From Neelides folsomi (taxonomy: Eukaryota; Arthropoda; Collembola; Neelipleona; Neelidae): DNA of 64,000 nt. Location of the stretch: NCBI GenBank assembly GCA_034687125.1, contig JAQGBZ010000212.1, positions 1-64,000 of the forward strand, written 5' to 3'. Below the pieces are notes generated by a model. The model searched no databases. It had not been told where the DNA came from and saw only the letters and a list, made by a program, of their open reading frames with translations. Positions 46,366 through 58,790 of this stretch are shown here, one piece after another. Position 1 is the first letter of the stretch. The number at the start of each line of letters is the position of its first letter. The translations under genes and the position numbers were made by a program.

Positions 46366-49232
46366 ATTTTCTCTTTTTTCTCGACTCTGAATAAATAAAA
46401 ATATTTTAATAATGGAATAGGAATAATTATTGTCGAACACTAAAACCTTTGAAATTAAGATTAATGATTAATGACACTCGAAAAATGATTAAAATAAAGT
46501 TAAAGTTGTCACCCTTTTTTTAAAACTTTTTTTAAGTCTTCTAAACATGTTCTTTGGCAAACAAAGTTAGAATGTATTAGCAAAAATTGTTTTCATCATA
46601 TATAAAGAAAATACACTTGAGTGATTCCCTCAAATAAAATTATGCTTATAGAATAAATCGCGAATAAACTTAAATTAGAGACGTTAATGTCTATATGGAT
46701 GAATCAATTAAAATTGCAATCTAGCAGTTTAATGAAAATTATGCAATTCAATTTCTTAGTAACTTACGATTGGGGTTAGTCTCGGATAGACTTTATATAG
46801 AACTTATAAAATGATAAAAAAAATGGCCGGATATTTGATAAATTCGTAAAAATGCAATTTCTATTCATTTTGACTGTTTGAAGGCGTCATAATGATAAGT
46901 AAATTAATAAAATACTTGTTGGTAGAAACGACTACGACAAATCCGTGATACTGTCATCGTATATGCAAACAAGGAACTAAATTAACCCCAATAATAAAAT
47001 CACAAACAGTATGATGATAATGTTATACATAAAATTCATTACCATAAATGTAAATTATATAGTATATCTAGTTAAATATTATGTAAAATGGGTCGTATGA
47101 TATAGCGAGAGCGAGAGTCAAAAGTTAAAGGATAAAAATCAATAAGTTAATAACTTTAAAAGGCAAAAAACCTTTATAAATCCATCTGAAATCAATGCTC
47201 GAACAGTTTGTATGTATAATATAAGTAATAAGAATGTCGAACAAAACATATTCCTCCGTTTCCTCCATATAACAATACTTATTTGTGGAGGAACAATCAA
47301 TCAGTCAATAACAAAATTTTTACAAACACATAAATTTTAAATTACACTTTACTTTATTCACATCTAACCTGTTTAGTGATAATAATAAGCCATATAAATT
47401 GTCAAATTTAATTCCGTTGAGCAGTCTGAAACGGAAAAGAGTGAATTCTTTGACTAAACTTAACGTCAAATTAAATGAATGAGACTGTTTTAATTTTTAA
47501 CAGAAAAAACTAAGACAAGATTGTGAACATAAAAATTCAAAATTCCCTAGTTCAAAATAAATTATAAATACAATGATAAATGATCCATTAATGCTAATCC
47601 TAAAATGGATAACAAGTAGGAAACAACAATGACTAGAAAAATAGGAAATCTGACGCATTAGTGTGAAATGTTCCACATGGCCGTGAATCAGCCGTGAATG
47701 TTATGATTTGGAATTCTGACCATCCCTGTTTAGCAATCTTCAACTCCTCTACTCCATCGTAAATCACTCTTATTTTAATGATATATGAAAAGTTTCCTCG
47801 TTTAATAAAATTGAGTGTTAATGAAATTATAGATTAAGCTCAATACCATTCAACTCTATATCGCATTCAATTCTTCAGACAAAACTCGTATGAATTGAGC
47901 TTATAGCTTAAATGAGGGATGGTTTTAAATTAATCTATGTAGAGCAGAGCTTAAGTTAATAAATCTAGCCGCAAGTGGCAATGAAACGCATTTAGTTATT
48001 TATTATTTTGAGTCTCTTTAAACGTCTATACATGCTCAAGAGTTACTTTACAAATCCATCCATCATAATTGTGTTTAATTCAATCAAATTAATTAACATT
48101 CAAGTTGAACAAATGTTCATATCTACACGTACCATTGAAATGAAACAAAACGAAATCTGCCTTTGAACCTAGAATTTTTTCGATTATATAATTTTTTATA
48201 TTATGTATGATATGTCCTTTACTAAATAACTAAATGTAAGCTAAATTCCACAAACGAATAACTTTTTTCGAAAATAATTCATAATATTTTAAATTTGGAA
48301 TATGTATACTTAGACTCAAATATTCTTTACAAGTAGGTATATAACTGATTATTTTAAACTATTCACATCAATTACATAATTAGTGCTGCAGGCTGCAGTC
48401 TTATAAATTCTAAAAATATCAGTATTTGTATGATCTATTTTTCTAAATATTCGAGATATTTTTTACGCAATAGCAAACTGTAAATTTAACGTAAACATTT
48501 AATGATAAAAGGGAATTCTTACCTTTTAAATCCCAAATTACAATGCTGCAGATGGTCAGACTCAAGTTTATAAAACTGGATTGGTATTCTTTTAAATTGA
48601 CATCATTTCGACTCTGCAAACAAAAATTAGAAACCGATGAAGTAATTCATGCTAAATATGCAAAGTAAAACCTTCAAACCCAATTTACTCAATGTTCTTA
48701 CCTTAGCCAGGTAATTAATAGATGATGTGAATAAATTAGAAAAAGAGAAAGTCCAAATCTGTGCAACAGTCTATCTAAAATTAGATTTAAGGCTTGGCTT
48801 TAAAACATTTAAAATGAATTAAACATGAATTAAATAATGAACCGAAATTAATTAAAAAACCAACTGTTAATTTACCAAAAATGTGAATTCACTTGCAATA
48901 TAATTCCGATTAAACTCTGAGAATGAATCAGACAAGTTTCGATGATGTGATGATGAGCGAATGAGGAAAACAAATGAATGAAGGAAAAGAGGAGTCATCA
49001 AAATTCCACGTTTGCACCACCTAATCCCTGACATTAGAAATGAACCTTCAAAACCATTCCAATACTCTCAGCTCCACCTTGTTCGTTCAAGTTCGTTAAA
49101 GTTGGGAATCAGATTCTAAATTCAACTTTAACGAAAGGAAGAGTTTAAATTAATCTGTTTAATTTAATTCAATCTTTATTTAATTAATATATAAATGCAA
49201 TTTGATTAATCATAAAACACAAGGGCTATAAA
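46366..49232. other. Region between EHD1 and MRPS2 starts (5' intron of EHD1 and divergent promoters)
   Basis: 2.9 kb, AT-rich. The acceptor at about 46391 indicates that most of it is a 5' UTR intron of the EHD gene. The matching first exon could not be fixed; sequence around 48500-49000 is less AT-rich and is the best candidate area. The last 200 bp should contain the MRPS2 promoter. No other gene is seen. Confidence 0.5.
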
Positions 49233-50381
49233 ATGTCGCAACTTCTCAAAAACACTTCGTTTTTGAGAGTATTCGCTAATAGAATATTAGCTGAAACGGA
49301 AGTGAACCGGCTTCTTCGCTCTACTCGTAAATACAGTTCAAATACCAATTTGGCCCTTGACCAGTCGACTGACAAATATAAAGAGATCATAAGAGAGGCT
49401 TCAAAGAAAGTAGAGAAAAAAGAGTCATTAATTCCTTCAGGTAATTTGCTGTAACATTTACTTTTAATTCTAATAAAAAGAACGAATAAAGTTGTTAAAA
49501 TTTATGGTTATTTTTCACAAACTCGACGGAAGAGTATGGCTAAAGTCTAATGTTTTTTCCTTAGTAAAGACTGATTTTTTAATATTTGTATTTGTATTAC
49601 AGTGGAACAAGTAATAGCTACTGATGTCGCTCTTCAATCACCAGATTATTTTCAAGTCCATAATCTCTTCACTGTACGTGACTTGTTTGATGCGCGAGTT
49701 CATCTTGGCCATAAAATCGGTTCGCTTTCAAGTGACATGAGGCCTTTTATTTATGGAGAAAGATTCGGAACTCTGATTTTTGATCTTGATATCACGGCGT
49801 TTCATCTTCGTCAAGCACTCAACTTTACTGCTCACATCGCATACAGAAAAGGGATCATACTTTTTGTTTCTCGATCTCCACAAACGATGTATTTAGTGGA
49901 GAAGACAGCTATTGAATGTGGAGAGTATGCTCATACTCGAGAATATTTTACTCACATCCTTACCAATTCAGAGGTAATAATAATAAATATTTTTGTTATA
50001 TGCAATAGATGATTTGATGTCTTTTAAATTTTAAATAATATAATTGTAAGTACCTATGTATTACCTATAAGCTACCAAATATCTTAAAATTACTTATTTA
50101 AATTACAGAAAAAATTTGGCGGAGTGACTCGACTTCCGGACTTGATAATTGTTTTAAATACTCTCGATACAGTGTTATCAGATCATGAAATCATCAAAGA
50201 CGCGTCGAAATTATCAATTGCAACTGTAGGAGTTGTTGATTCAAATTGTGCCCCGAATTTAATCACTTATCCTGTTCCTGGAAACGACGACTCTTATACT
50301 TCGATTGAATTATACTGTAAACTATTCAAGGAAGCCATAATTAGAGGGAAAAGCAAAAGAAGGCTTATAGAAAATCAATGA
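49233..50381 (+). CDS. MRPS2: Mitochondrial small ribosomal subunit protein uS2m
   Basis: Component of the mitochondrial 28S small ribosomal subunit. Exons 49233-49440, 49603-49973 and 50109-50381 close in phase for 283 residues. The N-terminal 35 residues are basic and hydroxylated (FANRILAETEVNRLLRSTRK), fitting mitochondrial import. Signature stretches are FDARVHLGHKIGSLSSDMRP, YGERFGTLIFDLDIT, TRLPDLIIVLNTLD, VGVVDSNCAPNLITYPVPGN and the basic end RGKSKRRLIE. A poly(A) signal AATAAA is at 50442-50447, about 60 bases past the stop. It converges on the SIAH-like gene. Confidence 0.95.
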
Positions 50382-50633
50382 AGTAAACTGTTAATTTATT
50401 TTTATTGAGTATGTAATCCTTAATTTTATATTTACATTATTAATAAATGTTCATGTTAAACGATTTTAGCAACTTACGATACGAATATTGCATTATTCAG
50501 TACATTTTTTCATAATTTTTAAAATCATATAATACATCTTTGAATAATGAAATTAGGTACGAAACCGATTGAAGTTAGGACTTGTATTAATTTAATTATG
50601 AAATCTTGATTAAATGACAAGCCAATTTTTAAT

Positions 50634-52619
50634 TTATGCTTGTTCCTCATCAGTTGTGGCTTCATTATTAAAGCCGTCTGGAGGATTCTGAAATTAAGTA
50701 TTATTGTATGTGAAAATAATAAAAAATTTAATGATGTTGTAGAATTTGTTATGCTTTTAGTTTGTCACTGTATAGAATAACTAAAAAATATTTATTTAAT
50801 TGATTCTTACTGCGTTAGGGGTTGAGTCTAGGTCTTCTGGATTTGGACCCTCAACTCCTTTTTGTGGGAAATTTTCTTTCGGTTCTACAACATCTTGAGT
50901 TGTTTCTAAATATGGAATTGAGTTTGGTCCAGGAGGCTATAATTAAGATAATTATAATATGTTGTTTAAATACGAGCATAGAATAAACATTCTTATAAAA
51001 TTATTAAACCCCGTTGTAAGGATATTTATTAAAATAAGAACACTTACAGTGATTTCATTAATTTCGACAAATGTTCTCCAAAAATATTTTGGCTTTTGCC
51101 CATCAGTGCCCTTTTTGAAAAGAAATGGATTTCTCAGTTCTTTGGAGTTGGTCACAAAGCAAAGTCCCGTCGCCACAATTTCTTGGACAGTTTTTCTGAT
51201 GGAATGAACGGCTCCTTTCCATTGAAGTTCTGCAAGCTTTAATAATATAGAAAGTTATTGTCTGATTCAAAGTTTGTAATCTTTTAGAATTTTTGCTCTA
51301 TATTGAGTATAGCGCAATATGCCTTTTCGACGTTTTCGACTTTTGCGACCACTTGGAATCTTGCAGCTTCTTCTTCACTTGCCAAAACCCAAGCCCACTC
51401 CCACATTCCATGTCTTGTGCTTATTGCCATGTAGAGAAACACATTACCAAAGCAAGTGAAGTAATATGGTGGCCAACGGGCACCTAAAATGTTTAATTTA
51501 GTGCTTTCATCAATCAGTAAAAGGATTTCAGATTCAACGTCCTTGTCTTTACATGATGTTGGATCCCCTTCAATCCACCATTCAACTACGTGATTATTGG
51601 AGTTTTCGACTCCGTTGATTTTCCCACGATGAGCAGTTTTCATATGCTGAAAGTATTCTTTGAATGGAATTCTCTGGTCGCATTTCGAAATAAAACAGTC
51701 GATTGGTCTGCAAATTCAAGAATTGTTATACTTTTATTCAATAATTTGAATTTTATATTTATTATAACTTTTTTTTTGATTTCTCCTAAAGAACTTTTCT
51801 AAATTCGTCGTTACCTGTATAAGCAAGTATGCAAATGACACCGATATTCAGTTCCTTTGAGAATCTCGTTGCATCCATCTTCTTTGTACTTACAGGCCAA
51901 AATCAAATGTTCCATACCTTCAACAATTATTTAGTTAATAGCAAATTTATCTAACTATAAGTACTGTTTATGAAATTCAGAGCTTTAATATTAATAACAA
52001 TAATACATGGTAAATAATTTGTACATTGTTCAGCAAAGAGGCAACGTTGATCTAAAACAAAGTAAGACCGTAAAATTAAATCATATTTAGAAGTAATTTT
52101 ATATATAGCATTTACTAAAAATTATTTAATTATGATACCTCCAATTTGTGAATTGCACAAAGGACAAACGCAGGTGATGTTTCGACATTCTCCACAAAAC
52201 ATGTGATGAGAACCCTACAATAATTACAATTAAAAAGAAACGTTATAAGTTATATAACAAGTTAGGTTTTAGCAAGGTTTTAGCCATTAAAATATGCTTA
52301 ATAAACTTAATATAATATATAAAGTATTTGCTTTTATTTAATATAAAACTTAAAAGCATACCAAACATGAATAAATTGGTGGGCGAGCAATGTCTTGACA
52401 TGCGGGACATTCTAGCATCCGATGAAATGACTTGGAATTTTCTTCGAGGTCTTCAATTGGAAATGGTTTTTGTAAAGCTGACTCTTTCCTTTCTTGACTA
52501 GTTCGCCGGATCGTCAAATCTTGTCTTTCATTGCTAAATTTTCTTTGTCCGGAATTTCTTCTCTCTTCATCTCGACTATTTCGTTTCTGAGCATTTGTAT
52601 TTCCCGGAGGTTCGTTCAT
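50634..52619 (-). CDS. SIAH/SINA-like RING E3 ubiquitin ligase, splice or frame break in the C-terminal domain
   Basis: Probable E3 ligase. Minus-strand exons: 52362-52619, 52139-52214, 52025-52051 (27 nt), 51815-51917, about 51287-51713, 51048-51236, 50811-50936 and 50634-50687. The N-terminus is a disordered Arg/Ser/Asn-rich tail. The RING is ECPACQDIARPPIYSCLG then HHMFCGECRNITCVCPLC. A SIAH-type zinc finger follows (CKYKEDGCNEILKG, HTCLYRPIDC, EYFQHMKTAHRG). A diverged SINA domain has SIRKTVQEIVATGLCFVTNS near its end. A Pro/Glu/Asp-rich tail ends the protein. Between 51329 and 51241 the minus strand has no GT, so the junction joining the two halves of the SINA domain is not canonical (GC donor, sequence error or real frameshift). 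Divergence from canonical SIAH is high; substrates unknown. Confidence 0.72.
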
Positions 52620-53350
52620 CTTGATTTCTTGATTCTATTAAGAATTTTCTTTAGGCTATAAAGCACATTAAAAAAGCTTATAAAAGGAGATTGAGACTAT
52701 TCCAAATAATTTTTGTATTTATTATACCTTTCATTTCTATCGCTTTGAACTTTGTATAAAAGAAGAATCTACCTTTAAGATAATTGATCATTAAATAAAA
52801 AGTATAAACATGAATACATAATATTTTGTTTGTATTTAGTATTTAAGTATTTATCATTATGATAGAATATAAGAGTGATTTTTTATCTTAATTATTGGAA
52901 TGCTATTGAAAATTCTTATAAGTAATTCAAAGTAAAAATATTGCTTTATTAATCAAATTGCCCACTTCTAATAAATACATTTTAAATATAAAATTGATTT
53001 ATCAATAATTTACTACTTTCACTCATTTTAAAAATTAAGTTTTTATGTTTTAAAGGTTAAGAATAAATATTACCTATATGATATTTATATATCATAGGTA
53101 TATTATTTTGTAAATGTTATACATTTAAGTAAGTATAAGTTTATTAATGTGTAGAGATACAATTTTACACACGTGAACATGAAGTAAAATATTGATCCAT
53201 AAATTAAATAACCATTTATTTAAACACTTTAACTTAGGTAAGTTTTATGCATAATAAATTACCAAAAATAATGTAAAAGGCACGATTATAAGTTGATCGA
53301 TTAGATTTTTTAAAGATTGTAAACTTTTTTTTGGAATTAATCTTGTATTT
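52620..53350. other. Intergenic region
   Basis: 731 bp of very AT-rich sequence between two minus-strand genes, holding the DHRS7-like 3' UTR and the SIAH-like promoter. Nothing else seen. Confidence 0.6.
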
Positions 53351-54960
53351 TCAGTCTTCTTTTTTCAAAGTATCTCGGCTATCTCTCAATTTTAAGAAAA
53401 AACCTTGTTTTCCAACAAGATTCATAATCCTAAAAACAAAAAAACATTATATTATATTATGCAGTATTTTTAAAATGATATTTATATCGAGTAAGACAAA
53501 TGATTTTGTAAGAATGTTCCATTACTTTGACACAAAATATGGCATATAAGAGCTGAAATAAGTAATTGGAAGTATAGGAAAAGGTGCCATCCAAGATTCA
53601 TCCACATTGTTCGAAAGGGCCACCAAGGACAAATAGCTACATCGCTCAGCGGTCATTCTTCTGTCAGTAGGCTTCATGCTTTCGCCGAATTTCTTTAATG
53701 AAAATGTTAGTTACAATTAATTCAATAAAAATTATATAAAATAAATCTTATTGAATATAATTTATACTTATTTACTTTCCCTGGAGTATCCGTAAAACAT
53801 TCCTGCAAAAGCCCAGAAAAAACTGGGCCAGGGCAAAGCATACAAATCTGAATCTTTGAACCTCTTGTCTCGTTTCTCAAGCTCTCAAAGTATCCCTTAA
53901 TGTTTTAATAATATTAGGTTAGATTTTTAAGAAAAAAGAATATATTTAAAAATCTAAAAATTATAAGCTCACATGGAGTGCGAACTTGGACGCAGTATAA
54001 GAACCCGAATATGGAATTCCAACTTTTCCTCCAATGCTTGAAACAACAGCAAGTTTCCCTTCAATGCCATTTTCCAAAAAGTAATTGAGAACAATTCTAT
54101 TCATATTGATTAATGAAAACACATTAAGCTCAAATAGTTCTCGGTCCACTTCGATTTTAATTTGATGCCAATTAGCCCTCTGAGATCGTCCAGCATTACT
54201 CACAAGAATATCCAACTAGAAGAATTAAAATTTCCACGGTCATTTGGACTCTTCTCAATTTAAAAAATTACAATTCATACCTTTCCAAAATGCTTTAAAA
54301 CCAATTTAAACATTTCTTCATGGACTGTCAAATCAGTCATATCGAATGGTAAAACCAAAATGTCTTTCTCCTTCAGATTTCGATTGGACTCTAATTTAAG
54401 CGTAAAAGAATAAAATATTCAAATAAATTATAACGTTAACATTTTACAAATAATTTTATAAAAGATAGTGAAAATCAAGGATAATAGGTTAAAATGATAT
54501 TTAAAGCATACTTAAGCATTCCTTTTTGACCCGTTCGAGTTCATCTTTTCTCCTTGCAGATATTACAAGTTTGGAATTGAACGTGGCAAGTTTTTTGGAA
54601 AGGCCTTCTCCTATCCCACTTGATGCCCCTGTCACCCATACAACTTTACCTTTCAGCTCTTCTTCTGTCAAAATAAAAATAAAACAAAGGTTTTACAACC
54701 AAAACAATTATTTTAAATAATTAAAAAATATAGTGTATTATATAATAAACTATCTGTATATGTATTAGCATATCAAAATACCGTCTAGGGAGAAGGTTAA
54801 AATATTTTATAAAGTTCGTTAATTAGATTAAGATACCTGGATCCTTCCCGAAATGAATAGAGAGGAATGTGATGATATCCGAATCAGACAAAAATATGAT
54901 GGCAAGACATATCGACATAAACATAATATAAAGAACAATCGCTAGGCTAAAAATATCCAT
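53351..54960 (-). CDS. DHRS7: DHRS7-like short-chain dehydrogenase/reductase
   Basis: NADP-dependent ER retinoid/steroid-type reductase of the SDR superfamily. Minus-strand exons 54837-54960, 54512-54664, 54281-54390, 53973-54215, 53776-53895, 53526-53692 and 53351-53429 close in phase for 331 residues (human DHRS7 339). A membrane anchor fills residues about 3-24 (LAIVLYIMFMSICLAIIFL). The Rossmann cofactor motif is TGASSGIGEG, followed by ISARRKDELERVKKEC, the NAG motif in ILVSNAGRS, catalytic Ser in VVSSIGGKVG, and the YTASK catalytic Tyr-Lys pair. CPGPVFSG closes the core. NLKEKDILVLPFDMTD is nearly identical to the vertebrate protein. Substrate is inferred only. Confidence 0.93.
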
Positions 54961-56151
54961 TTTGGCAATAAAGTAAAATTAGTTAAAAATAAATATGGAA
55001 AAAAGTTTAGAATTGTCCAAGTTTAGAAAAGTTGGATTTTTTGTACTTATAATCCTGTTCTGTTAATTAGTTAATAAAGATTAACTAACAGTAAGAAAGC
55101 ACTTTACGCTTACTAATATTTACTTTGAACTTTTTGTTTTTGTAATATTAATTTTCAAATGTTCGAAGTTCAACTTTTCCGCATATGAAGAAAGAGGAAA
55201 TAGGGTGAGGAAAGCGAGGATTAAGATGGATGTATGATTCGGGTTAGCGTGAGAGACTTGTGAATTATATTAGGTATATTGTTTTACATACACAATACAC
55301 ATATAAGTACATACGTGTATGTATTTATTCGCATTGAATTTACTCAATGATATCTAAATACTTCTGATTATTAGTTAGGTTACATTAAAAGTCTTCTTCA
55401 AAGAGGTTTTATTCAACGGGGTATATCATACTTAACAATTTATCTATTGATATTGGCACATATTTGTAGACACGCTGGCACAATTAAAATTTATGTTATA
55501 ACTATGATATGATAAGTGGCTAAAATGATACATATTGATATCGTTTATATTATTGAAGATTAATATAAGGTCTATTTATACTGATAGTCTACAATGAATA
55601 ATAAAAAATTAATATTTATTATCAATTTACCTCGTTTTGAAACAAATTCTCGTATTGTGAAATCGTGTGGATTAGAAATGGGTATAAGTTAGGTAAGCTA
55701 TAATAAGTATAAATAAATATAATAAAACTCCAATTAAATGTGTGTATGTATAATATTGAAAATATTATTATATGATTTTATAGTTTACACAATTTTTTGA
55801 AGAAGTTCAAAAATATGTTTGTGCTTGTATCTGATTGATTTCATTATCAGTTAACTTAAACTGGAACTCATCAATTGATAAGATGCTATACATACATAAA
55901 ATTGTATTACAAACACAATATTGCGCGCAGTTATTATTTATATAGGTTAAACACTAATCATGAAGACTAATAAGTATTTACTATATTTTATATTCAAGTA
56001 TCCAATATGTTAAATGAATTGAAAACACGGACCTTCACATTTAACTTTTGTTCCTTGCTTGCCAGATCAAGGTTTAAGTGTTAAACCATAAAATCCTTCA
56101 ATTCAAACACAATATTTTTGGTTTAACTTAAGAAATATCCATCAATTAAAA
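54961..56151. other. Divergent intergenic region DHRS7 / serine dehydratase
   Basis: 1.19 kb, AT-rich, between two divergent start codons. Promoters and leaders expected; no further gene or repeat recognised. Confidence 0.6.
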
Positions 56152-57658
56152 ATGGCTAATAGAATCTACGTTGAAACTCCATTAATATTCAGCAAGCCTT
56201 TGTCTGATATTGCAGGTAGAGAAGTTTACCTTAAATTGGAAAACGTTCAACCAAGTGGTTCCTTCAAATTAAGGGGTCTATCTGGTCTTTGTGTGAAGGT
56301 ATTGTAAAATATTATACAAATACATTAATATATAAATATTTGCGGTATAGGACGAAAAATTATTAAATTAAAATGTTTAATTTATTTATATTTAGAAATT
56401 GGAAGAAGGATGCAAAAAGTTTGTAGGATCATCAGGAGGAAACGCAGGACTTGCATTGGCTTATACTGCAGAAAAGCTCCAAGTTCCATGCAAGATTTTT
56501 GTCCCGGATTATATTTCTGAAAGGATGCTCAAAAAGCTCAGATCTTATGGATCTGAAATAATTGTTCGGAAGTCTTTTTTAAATATGAAAACGATGTGTA
56601 ATGTAATAATTGAATAAAATTGAACTGAAAAAATTTTCAGATTGGTGGGAAAGACTGGCAAGAAGCCAACGATGAAGCTATCAAAGAAACCCAGAAAGAT
56701 AGTGAAGCATTTCTAATTCATCCATTTGACCATCAAGCCATTTGGTTTGCATACAAAAATTCTTTAAAAATATCGACAACAGACTAATGAAATTAAAAAG
56801 TTGTATAATCTATTCAAAACCATGTTTAATAGGGACACGATTGCATCTCTTCCAGTTGAAGTGAAGAAGAGCTTAGGAGGGAGAAAACCAGCGTGTTTCG
56901 TTCTCTCCGTTGGAGGTGGTGGTTTAATGGCAGGTGTATTGACAGGACTTGAAAGATGTGGTAAATGCATTAAAAAATTAAAAACAAGTATCATATTCCT
57001 TGTCCATTTTTGTATAAAATATATCTATCCAACTATCCATACTCTACATTACAATACTAATATACCATAGAGTGGAGTGATGTTCCCGTTTTGGCAATGG
57101 AAACATTGGGAGCAGATTGCTTTAACTTGTCAATGAAAGAAAATAAATTGGTTTCGATTATTCCCACAAGCATAGCTAAAGTAAGATTAAACAATTTATC
57201 AAAAAAGTTAAATCCTATTAAGAAATTTCCTTAAATTGAACAAATATTTAGACACTTTCAACCCGGAGTATTGCTACCAAAATCTTTGAAATGGCCCAAA
57301 AATTCAACGTCATTTCAAAAGTGCTTGAGGACAAAGAAGCTGTTAAGGGTTGCATAAAAATTTTGGGTACGTGAATTTTAGTTTTGATTTATTAACGAGC
57401 TTTGGTTTACTTTCTATAATAAGTATTGTAAAATTGCCAAGTTTCATTTTTAAAATGATTTTTTGCGAAGATGACCATGGATTTATGGTTGAACCTTCTT
57501 GCGGGGTCACAATGGCTTCAATCTACAGTAAAGTTCTGCCGGCTGCACTTGAAGAAAATAACATTATTTCCGATGGGCCTATCGTCCTCATCGTGTGCGG
57601 AGGAAGCGACATTACGCCTGAAATCTTGGAAGAATTCAAGAAAAGATTTGCCATCTGA
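56152..57658 (+). CDS. SDS: L-serine dehydratase / L-threonine deaminase
   Basis: Cytosolic PLP enzyme that deaminates serine to pyruvate and threonine to 2-oxobutyrate. Exons 56152-56298, 56396-56563, 56641-56744, 56833-56960, 57071-57180, 57252-57366 and 57471-57658 close in phase for 319 residues (human SDS 328). The PLP lysine is Lys39 in PSGSFKLRG. The phosphate and substrate loops are GSSGGNAGLA and SVGGGGLMAG. VEPSCGVTMASIYS and IVLIVCGGSDIT are C-terminal family motifs. The segment after HPFDHQAIW is a little short relative to human SDS, which has a Glu-Gly-His there; a very small missed exon is possible. SDS and SDS-like (SDSL) cannot be separated with certainty. Poly(A) signal AATAAA at 57771. 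Convergent with MRPL11. Confidence 0.9.
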
Positions 57659-57869
57659 GCTTAATTTCGTATGATTTATTGAACACGTTTTCAAAGATTA
57701 CTGACTACGAAACGACAAGAATGCATGTTGAATAACTTCTACGTATAGTAGACACATAAAAAGATATTACAATAAAATGCAACCGTTCATAATAATGTTA
57801 AGTATTCCAAAATATAACTACGATAATAGAAACTACTCATGAAAATGAAATCCAGTATATGAAAAATAT

Positions 57870-58790
57870 TCAGCCTGCTCGAAGTAATTTGGCTTCTTTT
57901 TTCTCTTGGAGTTCTTTCAATTGTTCATCAATTATAATTTGTCTATTTTCCAAAAATTGTTTGTATTCCTCTGGATCAATTTCTCTTACAACCTTTAATA
58001 AAATATGTTAATAAATGGCTTAAATAAAAGTACATTTAAAAACAGCAATTTTTCTAATTAGGTAGATTTCTACTGTAAAGTATTGTATTTTTATTATACC
58101 TGGATTCCACAAGTACGAGCACATTCAATCATGCGGTTGCATATAAACTCAAGAGTTTCGAATCTTAAGAATTGGTCTGATTGTTTAATCTTTGCAATCT
58201 CATAAATGTGTTTCAATGATACTTTGCCAGCGACTTCTTTATCTAAAAGAACAAAATAATATTATTAAACTCTTAAATAAATACTTATGATAAACATAAT
58301 TATCATCAACTCAATAATTTTTTTAACTTACTTGGAAGCATTGCTCCTCTCTGAATACCGGCAGCTTGTTTGAGAAAGTAAGTAGCAGGCGGTTTATTAA
58401 TTTGGAGCTCATAAGATCTATCGGAGTGAACACGGATTCTGCATGGGAGTGGAATTCCCTCTTTCATATCTTTCGTCCTCTCGTTAAAGTCTTTACAAAA
58501 TGCCGTAATGTTGATTCCTCTCTAAAAAACACAATTAATATTTACCTCAAAATTGGATATAAAGACAACGAGATAATAAATAAATATTTATCATGTCACA
58601 TGTTAAAATTGCTATACTTTTGTTATTTAAAAACATTAAATTACATTACCTGACCAAGCATCGGTCCAAGGGGTGGACCATTTGTTGCCAATTTTGATAA
58701 AACATTCGTCCTCATAATCGGTGCATGAACAACTTTATCGGCAGCCTTTTTTAAGCCTTTTAGCTGCTGTTTTAATGCAAGTTTCGACAT
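57870..58790 (-). CDS. MRPL11: Mitochondrial large ribosomal subunit protein uL11m
   Basis: Stalk-base protein of the mitochondrial large subunit. Minus-strand exons 58650-58790, 58332-58521, 58100-58242 and 57870-57992 close in phase for 198 residues (human 192). N-terminal uL11 signatures are NGPPLGPMLGQRGINI and FCKDFNERTKD. KPPATYFLKQAAGIQRG is the typical core segment. GKVSLKHIYEIAKIKQ and the GIQVVREIDPEEY end match mitochondrial L11 and not the cytosolic form. It lies 212 bp from the stop of the serine dehydratase gene and is divergent from CHP1. Confidence 0.95.

Noticed and set aside
44402-46440. Possible dynamin or septin gene from the P-loop and DTPG motifs
   Set aside because: The MFSWL start, the invariant helical region and the C-terminal EH domain identify an EHD protein.
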